Of a stretch of DNA of 64,000 nucleotides, positions 17,936-26,900 are shown one piece after another. The stretch is from an uncultured Lachnospiraceae bacterium (GTDB lineage: Bacteria; Bacillota; Clostridia; Lachnospirales; Lachnospiraceae). The notes below the pieces were generated by a model, which ran no database searches, was not told where the DNA came from, and saw only the letters and a list, made by a program, of their open reading frames with translations. The stretch's first letter is position 1. Every line of letters starts with the position of its first letter. The translations under genes and the position numbers were made by a program. Location: the NCBI GenBank assembly GCA_900317555.1, contig ONHF01000007.1, forward strand, positions 44,599 to 108,598, written 5' to 3'.

Positions 17936-19786
17936 TCACCACCGGTCCGCCTTATAGACTGTCCAGTAGTTCCCGATCGTATCCGCGGCGTTCACCATAA
18001 CCTGCATGCCTTCGTCTTCAAAGTACGAAGCCAGCCACGACGTATCCGCTTCCCTGCGGCAGACCAGATAGACCGGGCCGTCGCTTAAAAGCGCCTTCTG
18101 AAAGGAAGTGTACCCTGCCTTCGCAAGCTTTTCCCTCTGCAGGGGGCTGCCGTAAACCCAGCCGCCTAATAGATCCCAGTTTCCTTCCTTCCTTTTCTCC
18201 CCGAACATTTTCTCGGAGAAATCCACGCTCGAATAGACATCTATGAGAAAAAGACTGTCCTGATGCTCCGCCGTGTAATTCATAAGAGAGTTCCAGTCTG
18301 CGTTTACGCTCTCCCTTTTCGCGTATTCTGCCGCGACATTCCGGTATTGCGACAGCGCCGCGAGAAAAAGCGCCAGCATCACAATCACCGCGGCCGAATG
18401 CCGCAATGCCTTCGGCGCTCCCTGCCGGTTCGTAAAGAACGCGCCGTTCTGCGAAAGAAGAAGCGCTGCAAGAAGCACGGCTTCCGCAAGATACAGGCTG
18501 TGCGTCAGACGCGCAACCGGACGGTTGTTATACTGTAAATACAGAAGAAGCGCGCTGCGGACAAGAAAAACAAGCCCCGCGCGGACGAGCGTCACCGCCG
18601 CTTCCCGTCTGACGCGGCGCCGGTCCTTTGCATCTGCCGCGGACGCTCCCGCGATGCAAAGGAGTGCCGTAATAACGACCAGTCCGTAAAGCGTAAAAGC
18701 GATCATGCTGTACGGCATATCGCCCGAGGGGCCAAGAGACTTCCTGTAGTTCCAGAGGGCGCTGCGGATTCTGGCCTTCTGATTCTGTCCGGCGTGCGCT
18801 TTTTCATAGGCGTAACCGGCAATGGCCTGCAGTTTACTGTCGTCCAGCTTTTCATCCAGACCGAAGTTATAGTTTTCAAGGATGGTCACTTCCCCGCGCG
18901 TTACGCCGATGCTCTCATAAAAAGCACGGTTTTCATCGTAGGGAATGTCCCGGATATCCGCGAAATCGTACAGCTTTGTCCGCGCATCGAAAAACGAGCG
19001 GAACGAAGCCCACTCACCGCCGTAAGCAATCTTGTCCGCCACGTACACGGCTGTAAACGATGCGCCCAGAACAAGACCCGCGCACGCAAGAAGAAGCGCG
19101 GTCTTTCTGACGGTTCCCGGCCGCGATTTTCTTTCCTCCTCATCCCCGCCGCAGCTCTGTCCGGAGCGGACAAGATCCGTCGTTCTGAAAAGAATCGCAA
19201 GGGCGCACAGAGGCGTCATGAACAGCATCATCTCCGACCGGATCAGGTATCCCTGCAGCATCAGAGCGATGCCCGGCAGCGCGCCGCGAAGGTATCCGCG
19301 CAGATCTCCCGAAGATTCCATCGTAAGAAACCAGAACGCCGCGGCAGCGCCGAGTATCCCGACGGTCACCGAATACTGGATGAATACCAGATGCTGCAAC
19401 ATCATGCCGGCCGCAAGAAAAACCGCAAGGACCGCGCCGGTCCGCATCTTCCTGCAAAGGAGTCTGTACAGAACAAGAAACAGCGCGCCGAACTGGCAAA
19501 GGCACAGGATCAGTGCGTACCAGTCCGTAAAGGGAAACAGGATCTGCAGCCGGCTGAGGGCGAAGCTGAACGGAAACATGTTCTGGATATCGCGCGCGGC
19601 AGGTTCCCCCGTATACGCGCCGGTCAGCAGGCGGTCGATCATGAAATCATCGTTCAGATCCCAGTAGAAATCCCATTTCACACTGATGAAACATACGAAC
19701 AGGAGCGTTACGGCAGCAGCAGCCGCAGCACATTTGAATTTATCAGTTCGCGCGGTAGAATTCATTGATTCTTGTAACGACTTCAT
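17936..19786 (-). CDS. Polytopic membrane protein, GT-C-like
   Basis: A 616-residue protein with roughly 10-11 hydrophobic segments and a C-terminal soluble region of about 110 residues. The first predicted outer loop is acidic (KWDFYWDLNDDFMIDR), which is where GT-C glycosyltransferases keep the catalytic acid, and the C-terminal soluble domain with NADTIGNYWTVYKADRW-like features is also common there. No named family was recognised. The start has GAGG nine bases upstream and overlaps the wecE-like gene by 44 bp. It could transfer a polyprenyl-phosphate-linked sugar made by the GT2 enzyme; that is inference from fold and context. Confidence 0.6.
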   Translation of the reverse strand: MKSLQESMNSTARTDKFKCAAAAAAVTLLFVCFISVKWDFYWDLNDDFMIDRLLTGAYTGEPAARDIQNMFPFSFALSRLQILFPFTDWYALILCLCQFGALFLVLYRLLCRKMRTGAVLAVFLAAGMMLQHLVFIQYSVTVGILGAAAAFWFLTMESSGDLRGYLRGALPGIALMLQGYLIRSEMMLFMTPLCALAILFRTTDLVRSGQSCGGDEEERKSRPGTVRKTALLLACAGLVLGASFTAVYVADKIAYGGEWASFRSFFDARTKLYDFADIRDIPYDENRAFYESIGVTRGEVTILENYNFGLDEKLDDSKLQAIAGYAYEKAHAGQNQKARIRSALWNYRKSLGPSGDMPYSMIAFTLYGLVVITALLCIAGASAADAKDRRRVRREAAVTLVRAGLVFLVRSALLLYLQYNNRPVARLTHSLYLAEAVLLAALLLSQNGAFFTNRQGAPKALRHSAAVIVMLALFLAALSQYRNVAAEYAKRESVNADWNSLMNYTAEHQDSLFLIDVYSSVDFSEKMFGEKRKEGNWDLLGGWVYGSPLQREKLAKAGYTSFQKALLSDGPVYLVCRREADTSWLASYFEDEGMQVMVNAADTIGNYWTVYKADRW

Positions 19787-20891
19787 CCACGTTTTCCTCT
19801 GTGAGTGAATAGTACATCGGAAGCCGCAGCAGCCGCTCGCTTTCCTTCGTCGTATAAACGTCCTCGCCGTGGAAACGGCAGTAGCGGATGCCCGCAGGCG
19901 CCGTATGCAGCGGAATGTAATGAAAGACCGCGAGGATGCCGTGTTCCCGCAGATACCCGATCAGCTTCTGGCGTTCTTCAAGATCCTTCGTCTTGATGTA
20001 AAACATATGCGCGTTGTGCTCGCACCCCTCCGGAATGACCGGAAGAGAGATCCGCCCTTCCTCGGCAAGGGGAGTAAGCATCTCATAATACTGATTCCAC
20101 CTTGCAAGCCGCGTCTGATTGATCTCATCCGCGCGCTCCAGCTGCGCATACAGATAGGCGGCGTTAAGCTCGCTCGGAAGATACGATGAGCCGTAGTTGA
20201 CCCAGGTGTACTTGTCGATCTGCCCGCGGAAGAACTTGCTCCGGTTCGTTCCCTTCTCGCGGAAGATCTCGGCGCGTTCGATGTTCTCCGGATCTCTGAT
20301 CAGCGTCGCTCCGCCCTCGCCCATGCTGTAATTCTTGGTCTCATGAAAGGAATAGCAGCCGTAGTCGCCGATCGCCCCGAGGTCTTTGCCCTTGTACTTT
20401 GCCATGACACCCTGCGCGGCGTCTTCCACAACGAGCAGATGATGGCGTCTCGCGATATCCATAATCTTATCCATCTCGCAGGCAACGCCCGCGTAATGTA
20501 CCGGCACAATGACCTTCGTCCTGTCCGTGATCGCGTCCTCGATTTTCGTCTCGTCGATGTTCATGGTATCCGGACGGATATCAACAAAGACCGGCACCGC
20601 GCCGCGAAGAACGAACGCGTCCGCGGTTGAACAGAACGTATAAGCCGGCATAATGACTTCATCTCCTTTGGAGACGCCGGTCAGGAGTGCTGCAAGCTCG
20701 AGCGCGTCTGTTCCGGACGTTGTGAGAAGGCAGCTGGACGTATTTGTTCTGGCTTCAAACCAGCCCTTGCACTTTTTCGTGAACGGACCGTCACCGCAGA
20801 TTTTGTGATTGCGTTCGCAGACAATCCGGATATTCTCCAATTCACTGCCGATATAAGGGGGAATATTAAACGGAATTTTGATATCTGTCAT
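19743..20891 (-). CDS. wecE: WecE-type nucleotide-4-keto-6-deoxysugar transaminase
   Basis: A 382-residue DegT-family aminotransferase. It has the WecE/RffA pattern: IPFNIPPYIGSELENI at the N-terminus, TTSGTDALELAALL, VVEDAAQGVMAKYKG, and SFHETKNYSMGEGGATL with the PLP lysine. In enteric bacteria this enzyme makes dTDP-4-amino-4,6-dideoxygalactose (thomosamine/fucosamine), later N-acetylated by WecD. A GNAT gene lies two genes downstream, which fits a Fuc4NAc-like sugar. The dTDP-glucose synthase and dehydratase needed for its substrate are not in the window. The start codon overlaps the upstream stop (ATGA). Confidence 0.88.
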   Translation of the reverse strand: MTDIKIPFNIPPYIGSELENIRIVCERNHKICGDGPFTKKCKGWFEARTNTSSCLLTTSGTDALELAALLTGVSKGDEVIMPAYTFCSTADAFVLRGAVPVFVDIRPDTMNIDETKIEDAITDRTKVIVPVHYAGVACEMDKIMDIARRHHLLVVEDAAQGVMAKYKGKDLGAIGDYGCYSFHETKNYSMGEGGATLIRDPENIERAEIFREKGTNRSKFFRGQIDKYTWVNYGSSYLPSELNAAYLYAQLERADEINQTRLARWNQYYEMLTPLAEEGRISLPVIPEGCEHNAHMFYIKTKDLEERQKLIGYLREHGILAVFHYIPLHTAPAGIRYCRFHGEDVYTTKESERLLRLPMYYSLTEENVDEVVTRINEFYRAN

Positions 20892-22627
20892 TCTTGTGCC
20901 TTTCCGGCGGCTGTGTAGACCGAATAAGCGCCGCCTGTATATGCCTGCTGATAAGCGTTGTCCCGCATGAAATCAAACAGCTCGCCGCACTTTTCATCTG
21001 AAGATGCCGACTGCGGGCTGTTTTCTTCATGCAGAATAATCAGAGGCAGACTGTCTTTCTTCTGCTTTCGCAGCTGCTCTTTAAACTGCTCCGCGGGATA
21101 GCTGTCAAGATCCGGCCACGCGCTGTCCAGCGCGGGAGGAAGCTCCATCAGATAGTGAATGCCGGGCGCACTGCCGAAGACAATAGCCGGCGTCCCGGTA
21201 AGGTTTTCCGACTGCAGGTACTGCCACAGATCTTCAAGCTCCTGTGCGTTCGCCGGCGTCGTGTGCATGCCGGCTGCTGCCGGGAGCATCTGTATCACAG
21301 CGCTTCTCCTTGTTCCGTCTGTCCCGTCCCGGAACGCGAAAAAGATATGAAAGAGACTCCCCTGTATCAGCGCCATGCAGAGGATCATCACGGTCATGGC
21401 GTGCCAGGAAAAATGCGACTCCGTGTGTCTTGTCTCCTGCCAGATTCTGCGCAGCATCCAGAGTGCGTACGGCGCTGTTATGAACATGCAGTTCAGCACC
21501 GGATACGTATAATTGTTGGAACCAAGCGGCAGAATCAGGATCGTCACAAAAACCGCGGCCGAAAGAAACCGCTCGTCCGGATTTGCACCGTACGCCCCCG
21601 CCATGCCGATGATGCACAGGATGAGTGTCAGAATCACCAGCATCATTCCCCACTCGAACATGCTGCCGTAATCCTGATAGTTCAGGTTGAACATGCCGCG
21701 CGAATAGTAAAACCGCACGATCACCATGATCCCCGCGATATACAGAAGACGTTTCAGCCGCTTCTTACTCCGAAGCAGGGGCATCGCAAAGAAAACCGCG
21801 CCCATGATCATGCAGGGAACAAGAATCAGAAACCAGCGGAGCGTATGTCCGTACGCGTCAAGCGTCGACAGCAGCATGCCTGCCGCCGTATACGACTGCA
21901 CGTTTCCGGTCGCCGAAAAAAGCTGCGGGATCATCTGCCAGTAGGCCGCGGGTCCGTACATCGCGGCGCACAGAAGATATCCCGCGCCGAATCCCGCCGC
22001 ATAACCGGATATGCAAAAAAGCGTTCTCTTTGCGGCTGCAGAAAAACTTTTCCCCGCGCAGGCGCACCAGAACCAGAGCGCCAGAATAAGAGCCGCCTGC
22101 GTAAGATTCGAAAAACGCACAGTCACGTTCAGACCAAGGCAGGCCCCCGCCAGTATATAATACCGTTTCTTCTCCGGCACCGATGAAACCGCAAGAAACA
22201 GAAACAATGTGCCGAGCGTCAGAAGAAGATAAGTCAGGTAATTATACAGAATGACCGCCGGACACCAGCAGAATGCAGCCGCCAGAAATTCTCCGCAGAA
22301 GATCATCCATCCGGGGATCATGCGTCCGAGAACGCGGTAGCACAAAAGCGCGGTCAGCGAAATCAGAAGAAGGCACAGAAGATTCATGCCCGCCATTGTT
22401 TTTCCGACAGGCAGTGCCATGAACGCTCTCCCTGTCAGATTCGCAAGGAACGTCGCAATGCTCCACATCATCCCGGCGCCCTGCGGATACCGGTAGTTGG
22501 CAAGGCTGTAGGTCGTGTCCATCACGCTGACACCCTGCCGCAGCGGAACAAGTGGCCAGAGGACAAGAAGCAGCGGAAAAACATATCTCTCGAACGGATT
22601 CTGCAGTTTTTTAAGTTTTTTCAGCAT
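20888..22627 (-). CDS. Polytopic membrane protein, GT-C-like
   Basis: A 579-residue protein with about 11-12 membrane segments and a C-terminal soluble part of about 120 residues. The first outer loop holds VSVMDTTYSLANYRYPQG, placing an Asp where GT-C enzymes have their catalytic acid. The start MLKKLKKLQN follows GGGGA at nine bases; upstream in-frame codons overlap the acyltransferase gene and look like read-through. No exact family was recognised. Together with the other GT-C-like protein two genes away and the GT2 in between, it may decorate the glycan on the outer face. Confidence 0.58.
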   Translation of the reverse strand: MLKKLKKLQNPFERYVFPLLLVLWPLVPLRQGVSVMDTTYSLANYRYPQGAGMMWSIATFLANLTGRAFMALPVGKTMAGMNLLCLLLISLTALLCYRVLGRMIPGWMIFCGEFLAAAFCWCPAVILYNYLTYLLLTLGTLFLFLAVSSVPEKKRYYILAGACLGLNVTVRFSNLTQAALILALWFWCACAGKSFSAAAKRTLFCISGYAAGFGAGYLLCAAMYGPAAYWQMIPQLFSATGNVQSYTAAGMLLSTLDAYGHTLRWFLILVPCMIMGAVFFAMPLLRSKKRLKRLLYIAGIMVIVRFYYSRGMFNLNYQDYGSMFEWGMMLVILTLILCIIGMAGAYGANPDERFLSAAVFVTILILPLGSNNYTYPVLNCMFITAPYALWMLRRIWQETRHTESHFSWHAMTVMILCMALIQGSLFHIFFAFRDGTDGTRRSAVIQMLPAAAGMHTTPANAQELEDLWQYLQSENLTGTPAIVFGSAPGIHYLMELPPALDSAWPDLDSYPAEQFKEQLRKQKKDSLPLIILHEENSPQSASSDEKCGELFDFMRDNAYQQAYTGGAYSVYTAAGKAQE

Positions 22628-22643
22628 GTTGAAAATCCCCGTG

Positions 22644-23771
22644 TTATTTTGCAAAAAGCGCGTCCGCCTTCCGCAGGGCCGCCGCGATCCTGCTGCCCCG
22701 AAGGCACCTTGATACAGTCCTGAACAGTCTGCTCCGCACATAGTCGATCAGAGCGCAGCAGGCAAAAACAAGCACAGCTGTAACAAACACCTGCCCGAGA
22801 AACCGGAGCGGTGCTCCCGCCTGTACCTTTCCCGTCAGCGTCTGCATCCAGATGACCCATCTGTCCCGAATATCAATCTGTTCGTGAATCAGATAAACGC
22901 CGAAGGCATAAGGCGCCACAGCTCTTGCAAAGGCGGCAGCAAAACTGTTCTCCCGAAGCCGCAGGCAGCGGAACAGACAGAAAAGTCCGAGCGCACCCGT
23001 CAGGCACAGCAGCGAATTGTAGTGAAACGGAACCGTCGCGTAATACGAAAGTGCTCCGGTCTTTTCGTTAACCATATGCAGGCAGACATGCAGACCATAG
23101 GTGGCAAGGCAGCTGCAAATATAGACAAAAGCGGCTCTTACCGGATCTTCGAGCCGGCGCAGACCGTACTTTCTGATATATGCCGCCAGCAGGTAGAGTA
23201 CGAGGAACCAGCCGAAATCATATCCCATCCTGTCCGTGACCAGCTGCACCGGCGAAATGCTCTTTAAAAAGCAGGTGAAGAATAAAAGCAGCAGCAGAAC
23301 GGTCCGCAGCGCCTTCCCCGGCAGTTTTTCCACCGCTGCGTTCAAAAGCGGAGAAAAAGCCAACATCAGAATATACGCGCTCACAAACCAGTAATGCTCC
23401 GTTGACACCGGCAGGAAATACGCCGCCGCCTTCCAGACGTCCTGCCCGTAGATTTCAAGGCCTGCCGCCTTCAAAACGAGCGGAATCAGCAGCGTGTAGA
23501 AAAGAACCTGCGCAAGAAGCCGGACGCCGCGGCTTACTTTAAACGGCACTGCGGAAAGGAAGTATCCGCTGATCAGGACATACACATTGACTGCCACGAT
23601 GCAGAAGGACTCGATGAGGCCGCCCATGTACCGCACCGGCGTCATTTCGTCTCCGGGAAGAGCGAGCGCGCCTGTCTTCGATATATAGTGCAGTGCCACA
23701 ACCATGAGCATCGCTGTAATGCGCAGGAGCTCAATGGATGCTATGCGCCTCTTCTGTGCCGGCTCTGACAT
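22644..23771 (-). CDS. Acyltransferase family 3 (OafA-like) membrane protein
   Basis: A 375-residue polytopic protein with about ten membrane segments. RIASIELLRITAMLMVVALHY carries the conserved Arg and His of acyltransferase-3 proteins, and the FCIVAVNVYVLISGYFL segment is the next family motif. These enzymes O-acylate surface polysaccharides, peptidoglycan or lipids. The start MSEPAQKRR is preferred because AGAGGA lies about eight bases upstream; an upstream Met lacks one. It is the second acylation system of the operon, separate from the MBOAT-SGNH pair. It lies 77-101 bp after the flippase gene, behind a G+C-rich spacer. Confidence 0.87.
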   Translation of the reverse strand: MSEPAQKRRIASIELLRITAMLMVVALHYISKTGALALPGDEMTPVRYMGGLIESFCIVAVNVYVLISGYFLSAVPFKVSRGVRLLAQVLFYTLLIPLVLKAAGLEIYGQDVWKAAAYFLPVSTEHYWFVSAYILMLAFSPLLNAAVEKLPGKALRTVLLLLLFFTCFLKSISPVQLVTDRMGYDFGWFLVLYLLAAYIRKYGLRRLEDPVRAAFVYICSCLATYGLHVCLHMVNEKTGALSYYATVPFHYNSLLCLTGALGLFCLFRCLRLRENSFAAAFARAVAPYAFGVYLIHEQIDIRDRWVIWMQTLTGKVQAGAPLRFLGQVFVTAVLVFACCALIDYVRSRLFRTVSRCLRGSRIAAALRKADALFAK

Positions 23772-23872
23772 ACGCTTTTCCTCTCTTCCCTGCATCTTTT
23801 CTGCAGACCTGCCGGGCAGCCGCAGCGCAGCCCGGCGGGCCCCCGGGCGCAGCCGCGGGGCATCCCTGCCTG

Positions 23873-25681
23873 CTACTTACCTGCTCCTGTGCGGGCAAGT
23901 GCCTCTTCAATCCTCTCGGTATAATGCTCTTCGGGTTCAACCTTGCCGTCCTGTACTCTGTACACGACATCGCACTTTTCGATTGTTTCCAGCCTGTGCG
24001 CGATAATGATCAGGGTCTTTCTGCCGTGCAGACGGTTGATACTGTCCATAATAGCCTGCTCGGTGTCGTTGTCGAGTGCGCTCGTCGCTTCATCGAGCAC
24101 CAGCACTTCCGGATCCTCATATAAAGCTCTCGCGATGCCGATTCTCTGCCGCTGGCCGCCGGAAAACCGGATGCCGTGCTCGCCGATCTGCGTATCAAGT
24201 CCCTCCGGCAGAGAGCGCACATGCTCGTCCAGCTGCGCTTCATGCAGCGCTTTCCAGACCTTTTCATCGTCGATGTCTTCTTCAGGAACACCGAAAGCGA
24301 CGTTTTTGCGGATCGAAGTATTGAACATGAAAATCGACTGCGGAATATAGCCGATGTTGCGAAGCCATCCCTTATAGTTCGACTGTACGTCGACGCCGTC
24401 CGCGAGCACCTTACCGCTCTCGGGATGAAGGAGGCCGAGCATAATGTCGATGACTGTTGTTTTGCCGGCACCGGAAGGGCCAACGATGCCGATCGACTCT
24501 CCGACCTTGAACGTCACATCCGCATTCCGGAATACATAGGTATTGCCTCCCGGATAGCGGTAGGTGATATCCTGCAGCTGAATTTCTCTGTGCACCGGGA
24601 GCTTTGTCACCTTTTCGTCGACCGGATAGTCCTTCACATCATAGGATCGGCCGCTTTCATGAATTTCTGCCTGCAGATTCTCGCTGACATTGTCGAGAAA
24701 CGGCGAGAAATAAGCCACGCTCGTCAGGTAGTTGTTGATTCTGTTGGCGGAAGGCAGGAGTCTTGCGGCCGCTGCCGCGAATACGCCAAGCTGCGAAACC
24801 ATCGCGGTAGGATCAGCTCCTCCGCGCAGGACTTCGGCCAGCATGTACCCGACAAGTCCCGTGATGAAAACCGTTTCAATCAGAAGCCTCGGCGTCGAGT
24901 TGAATACGTTGTACTTCTGCACGGCGCCGACATACCCGTTGCCGCACTTTGCGTATTCGTTAATGAAGTAGTTCTCCTTGCCGCCGATCTTGATTTCCTT
25001 GATCGCGTTGACGGATTCGGAGATCCACTGGAACAGTCCGCTGTAAAAGTCCTGATTCTGTTTGCCGGCGCGAATCATAATCGGCTTGATCACCCACTTG
25101 ACGATCATTAAGACGCCGATTAAGAGTCCCGCGATCACCGCGATCATCTTCGCGTCAACAAGAAGCAGCACAGCGACTAGGATAATGAAGACGATAACTT
25201 CGGACGTGAGCTGCAGGATCGTCAGTATCAGTGCGTACACGTTGTTGATGTCCGAGGTGATGTTACGCTGAATGATGGAAGTGTTCGCGCCGAGATAGTA
25301 CTCGTACGGCCGCTTCATGAAATTGATCATCATCCGGTTGCTGGTCTCAAACTGGTTCGTATAGATGAACTTGAGCAGCGATACGTTCTGGTAGAACAGG
25401 AAAAGGTTCTTCAGCACAAAAACAACGATGATCGCGGCCATCATGACGACCGCAAACTGAATCGTACTGTGCATTCCCAGAAGGTTGTAAATATCGCCGA
25501 TGTGGTATTTGTTCTGCCGGATCGAGGCGGGATCGACAATCGCCATCATGATCGGAATGACAAGCGTAATTCCGAGGGCTTCCAGAAGCGCTCCGATCAG
25601 CATGAGAAAAACCAGCCACACCATCTTTCTCTTCTGGCGCGCGTCGAGCAGAAGTCCTATTTTCCTGAACATTTTCAGCAT
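23873..25681 (-). CDS. ABC transporter with fused permease and ATPase, PglK-type lipid-linked oligosaccharide flippase
   Basis: A 602-residue half-transporter that would work as a homodimer. Six membrane helices (about residues 15-310) are followed by an ATPase domain with Walker A GPSGAGKTT, signature FSGGQRQRIGIARAL, and Walker B VLVLDEATSALDN. The overall pattern, including the LLEALGITLVIPIM N-terminal segment, resembles PglK and related MsbA-like proteins found in glycan loci. It would flip the undecaprenyl-PP oligosaccharide outward with ATP, in place of a Wzx flippase, which is not seen here. The gene overlaps the upstream transferase by 7 bp. Confidence 0.87.
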   Translation of the reverse strand: MLKMFRKIGLLLDARQKRKMVWLVFLMLIGALLEALGITLVIPIMMAIVDPASIRQNKYHIGDIYNLLGMHSTIQFAVVMMAAIIVVFVLKNLFLFYQNVSLLKFIYTNQFETSNRMMINFMKRPYEYYLGANTSIIQRNITSDINNVYALILTILQLTSEVIVFIILVAVLLLVDAKMIAVIAGLLIGVLMIVKWVIKPIMIRAGKQNQDFYSGLFQWISESVNAIKEIKIGGKENYFINEYAKCGNGYVGAVQKYNVFNSTPRLLIETVFITGLVGYMLAEVLRGGADPTAMVSQLGVFAAAAARLLPSANRINNYLTSVAYFSPFLDNVSENLQAEIHESGRSYDVKDYPVDEKVTKLPVHREIQLQDITYRYPGGNTYVFRNADVTFKVGESIGIVGPSGAGKTTVIDIMLGLLHPESGKVLADGVDVQSNYKGWLRNIGYIPQSIFMFNTSIRKNVAFGVPEEDIDDEKVWKALHEAQLDEHVRSLPEGLDTQIGEHGIRFSGGQRQRIGIARALYEDPEVLVLDEATSALDNDTEQAIMDSINRLHGRKTLIIIAHRLETIEKCDVVYRVQDGKVEPEEHYTERIEEALARTGAGK

Positions 25682-26784
25682 TCTTTCTGTTTCCTCGCTT
25701 CCGCGTGTGTTACGTGCGCATGCGCTTCCTCCGGCTCATAACGATCCATGAACGCATTTCCGAGATAGATTTTCTCCTTCGCGCAGTGAATCGCGTCCGG
25801 CACTGTGTAGACCGTGACGACACGATCAAACTGCACATCCATAAAGTTTAAAATCTCCATTGGAAACCGCGCGTCCAGCACAATTTCGTCCGGAAATTCC
25901 TTCTTGTAATCCAGAAGATCACGCGGGTGCGGCTTGATCACAGCGGTCCCCTTCTTTCCGTCCGCGAAGGCATACTGCTCTATCATGTCAAAAAACAGCT
26001 TTCTGCGGACCGCAAGATCTTTGCACAGCGGCTCTGTCAGAATCAGGATCACCGGAAGACCCTTCGCGTGTGCCTTTGCTACCGCGGCGACAATCTTCTC
26101 CCTGTCGGGGATAAAAAGCCGGACCAGTGTCTCCCTGTCCTTCCTGGAAAGGCCGCTGACGAGTTTCTCTCTTGGAACTTCGACCATCTTCTCCATCGGA
26201 TGATCCAGTACCGACAGGTCGTTGACCTCCATGTCCACGCACCAACGGCTGTATCCGTTCTGTATAAAGATAAGGCCGAGCGCGGCCAGCTTCGCCTTGA
26301 AGCCGAAATGTCCCGCGTTGTCCTCGCGCGCCGTATCCCGGTAGCGCAGGCAGTTCAGGCCGTCTTCGAGCGCGTGATACGGAAGCTTTTTATATGCAAG
26401 ATAATAGCCTATGGGATCCGAATCGCAGAAAACATACCGGTCTTTATACTCTGCAAAATCAACCGGCACAAACTGCTCCTCGAGCTGCCCCAGCCGCCGC
26501 TCGAACCGGATTCTCTGCCGCATGTTTAAAAGAAGAGAGCCTCTGTCCCGCTTCAGCTCCGTAAGCTCCGGAAAAAATTCAAAAGACTTCTCATCATAGG
26601 AAAGGACGTCTCTGAAGATTCCGCTTTGTTTTGCCCGCTGCAAAAGATCTCCGAAATCCGTGGACATCGAAGACAGCAAAAGCGTCGCCCCGCCTTTTGC
26701 CTCCTCCGCCAGGTTCAGTTCCTTCAGGCACGCCACATACACATGGTAATACGTGTGGCAGACATAAATGCGTTCTCTGCGCAT
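25675..26784 (-). CDS. GT52/sialyltransferase-like GT-B protein
   Basis: A 369-residue protein with no membrane segments. MRRERIYVCHTYYHVYVACLKEL at the N-terminus and TAVIKPHPRDLLDYKKEFP near residue 290 resemble bacterial GT52 and polysialyltransferase-like GT-B enzymes, where the HP motif and Arg contact the nucleotide sugar. Family assignment is from pattern only and the donor is unknown; no sialic acid synthesis gene lies in the window. It is the first gene of the glycan operon. AAAGGA lies eight bases before the start, and an extended -10 promoter motif is found about 30 bp upstream. Confidence 0.6.
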   Translation of the reverse strand: MRRERIYVCHTYYHVYVACLKELNLAEEAKGGATLLLSSMSTDFGDLLQRAKQSGIFRDVLSYDEKSFEFFPELTELKRDRGSLLLNMRQRIRFERRLGQLEEQFVPVDFAEYKDRYVFCDSDPIGYYLAYKKLPYHALEDGLNCLRYRDTAREDNAGHFGFKAKLAALGLIFIQNGYSRWCVDMEVNDLSVLDHPMEKMVEVPREKLVSGLSRKDRETLVRLFIPDREKIVAAVAKAHAKGLPVILILTEPLCKDLAVRRKLFFDMIEQYAFADGKKGTAVIKPHPRDLLDYKKEFPDEIVLDARFPMEILNFMDVQFDRVVTVYTVPDAIHCAKEKIYLGNAFMDRYEPEEAHAHVTHAEARKQKEC

Positions 26785-26815
26785 ACAGAAAATCCTTTCG
26801 CAAGATAATCAAGAT

Positions 26816-26824
26816 ATTTTACCA
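26816..26824 (-). promoter_or_regulatory. Extended -10 promoter element for the glycan operon
   Basis: On the minus strand TGGTAAAAT forms a TGn plus -10 hexamer (TAAAAT), ending about 32 bp before the first start codon and directly after the terminator of the scf genes. No good -35 box is seen, which extended -10 promoters do not require. No start point data are available. Confidence 0.45.
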
Positions 26825-26834
26825 CGTATGCGCG

Positions 26835-26874
26835 CAAAAGAAAAATCAGGGCCCGCGGCTGCCCGCAGTCCCTG
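26835..26874 (-). terminator. Rho-independent terminator after scfB
   Basis: CAGGG and GCGG pair with CCGC and CCCTG in a G+C-rich hairpin, followed on the minus strand by ATTTTTCTTTT. It closes the scfA-scfB transcript and separates it from the glycan operon. Confidence 0.75.
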
Positions 26875-26900
26875 ACTGTCTGTCCTTTAAATTTTCCGGA

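Noticed and set aside
23821-23860. Terminator between the acyltransferase and flippase genes
   Set aside because: The G+C-rich palindromic sequence has no T-run, and the genes on both sides belong to one operon, so termination here is not supported.
25675-26784. True sialyltransferase
   Set aside because: The pattern is GT52-like, but no sialic acid synthesis or CMP-activation gene is in the window, so a sialic acid donor was not assigned.
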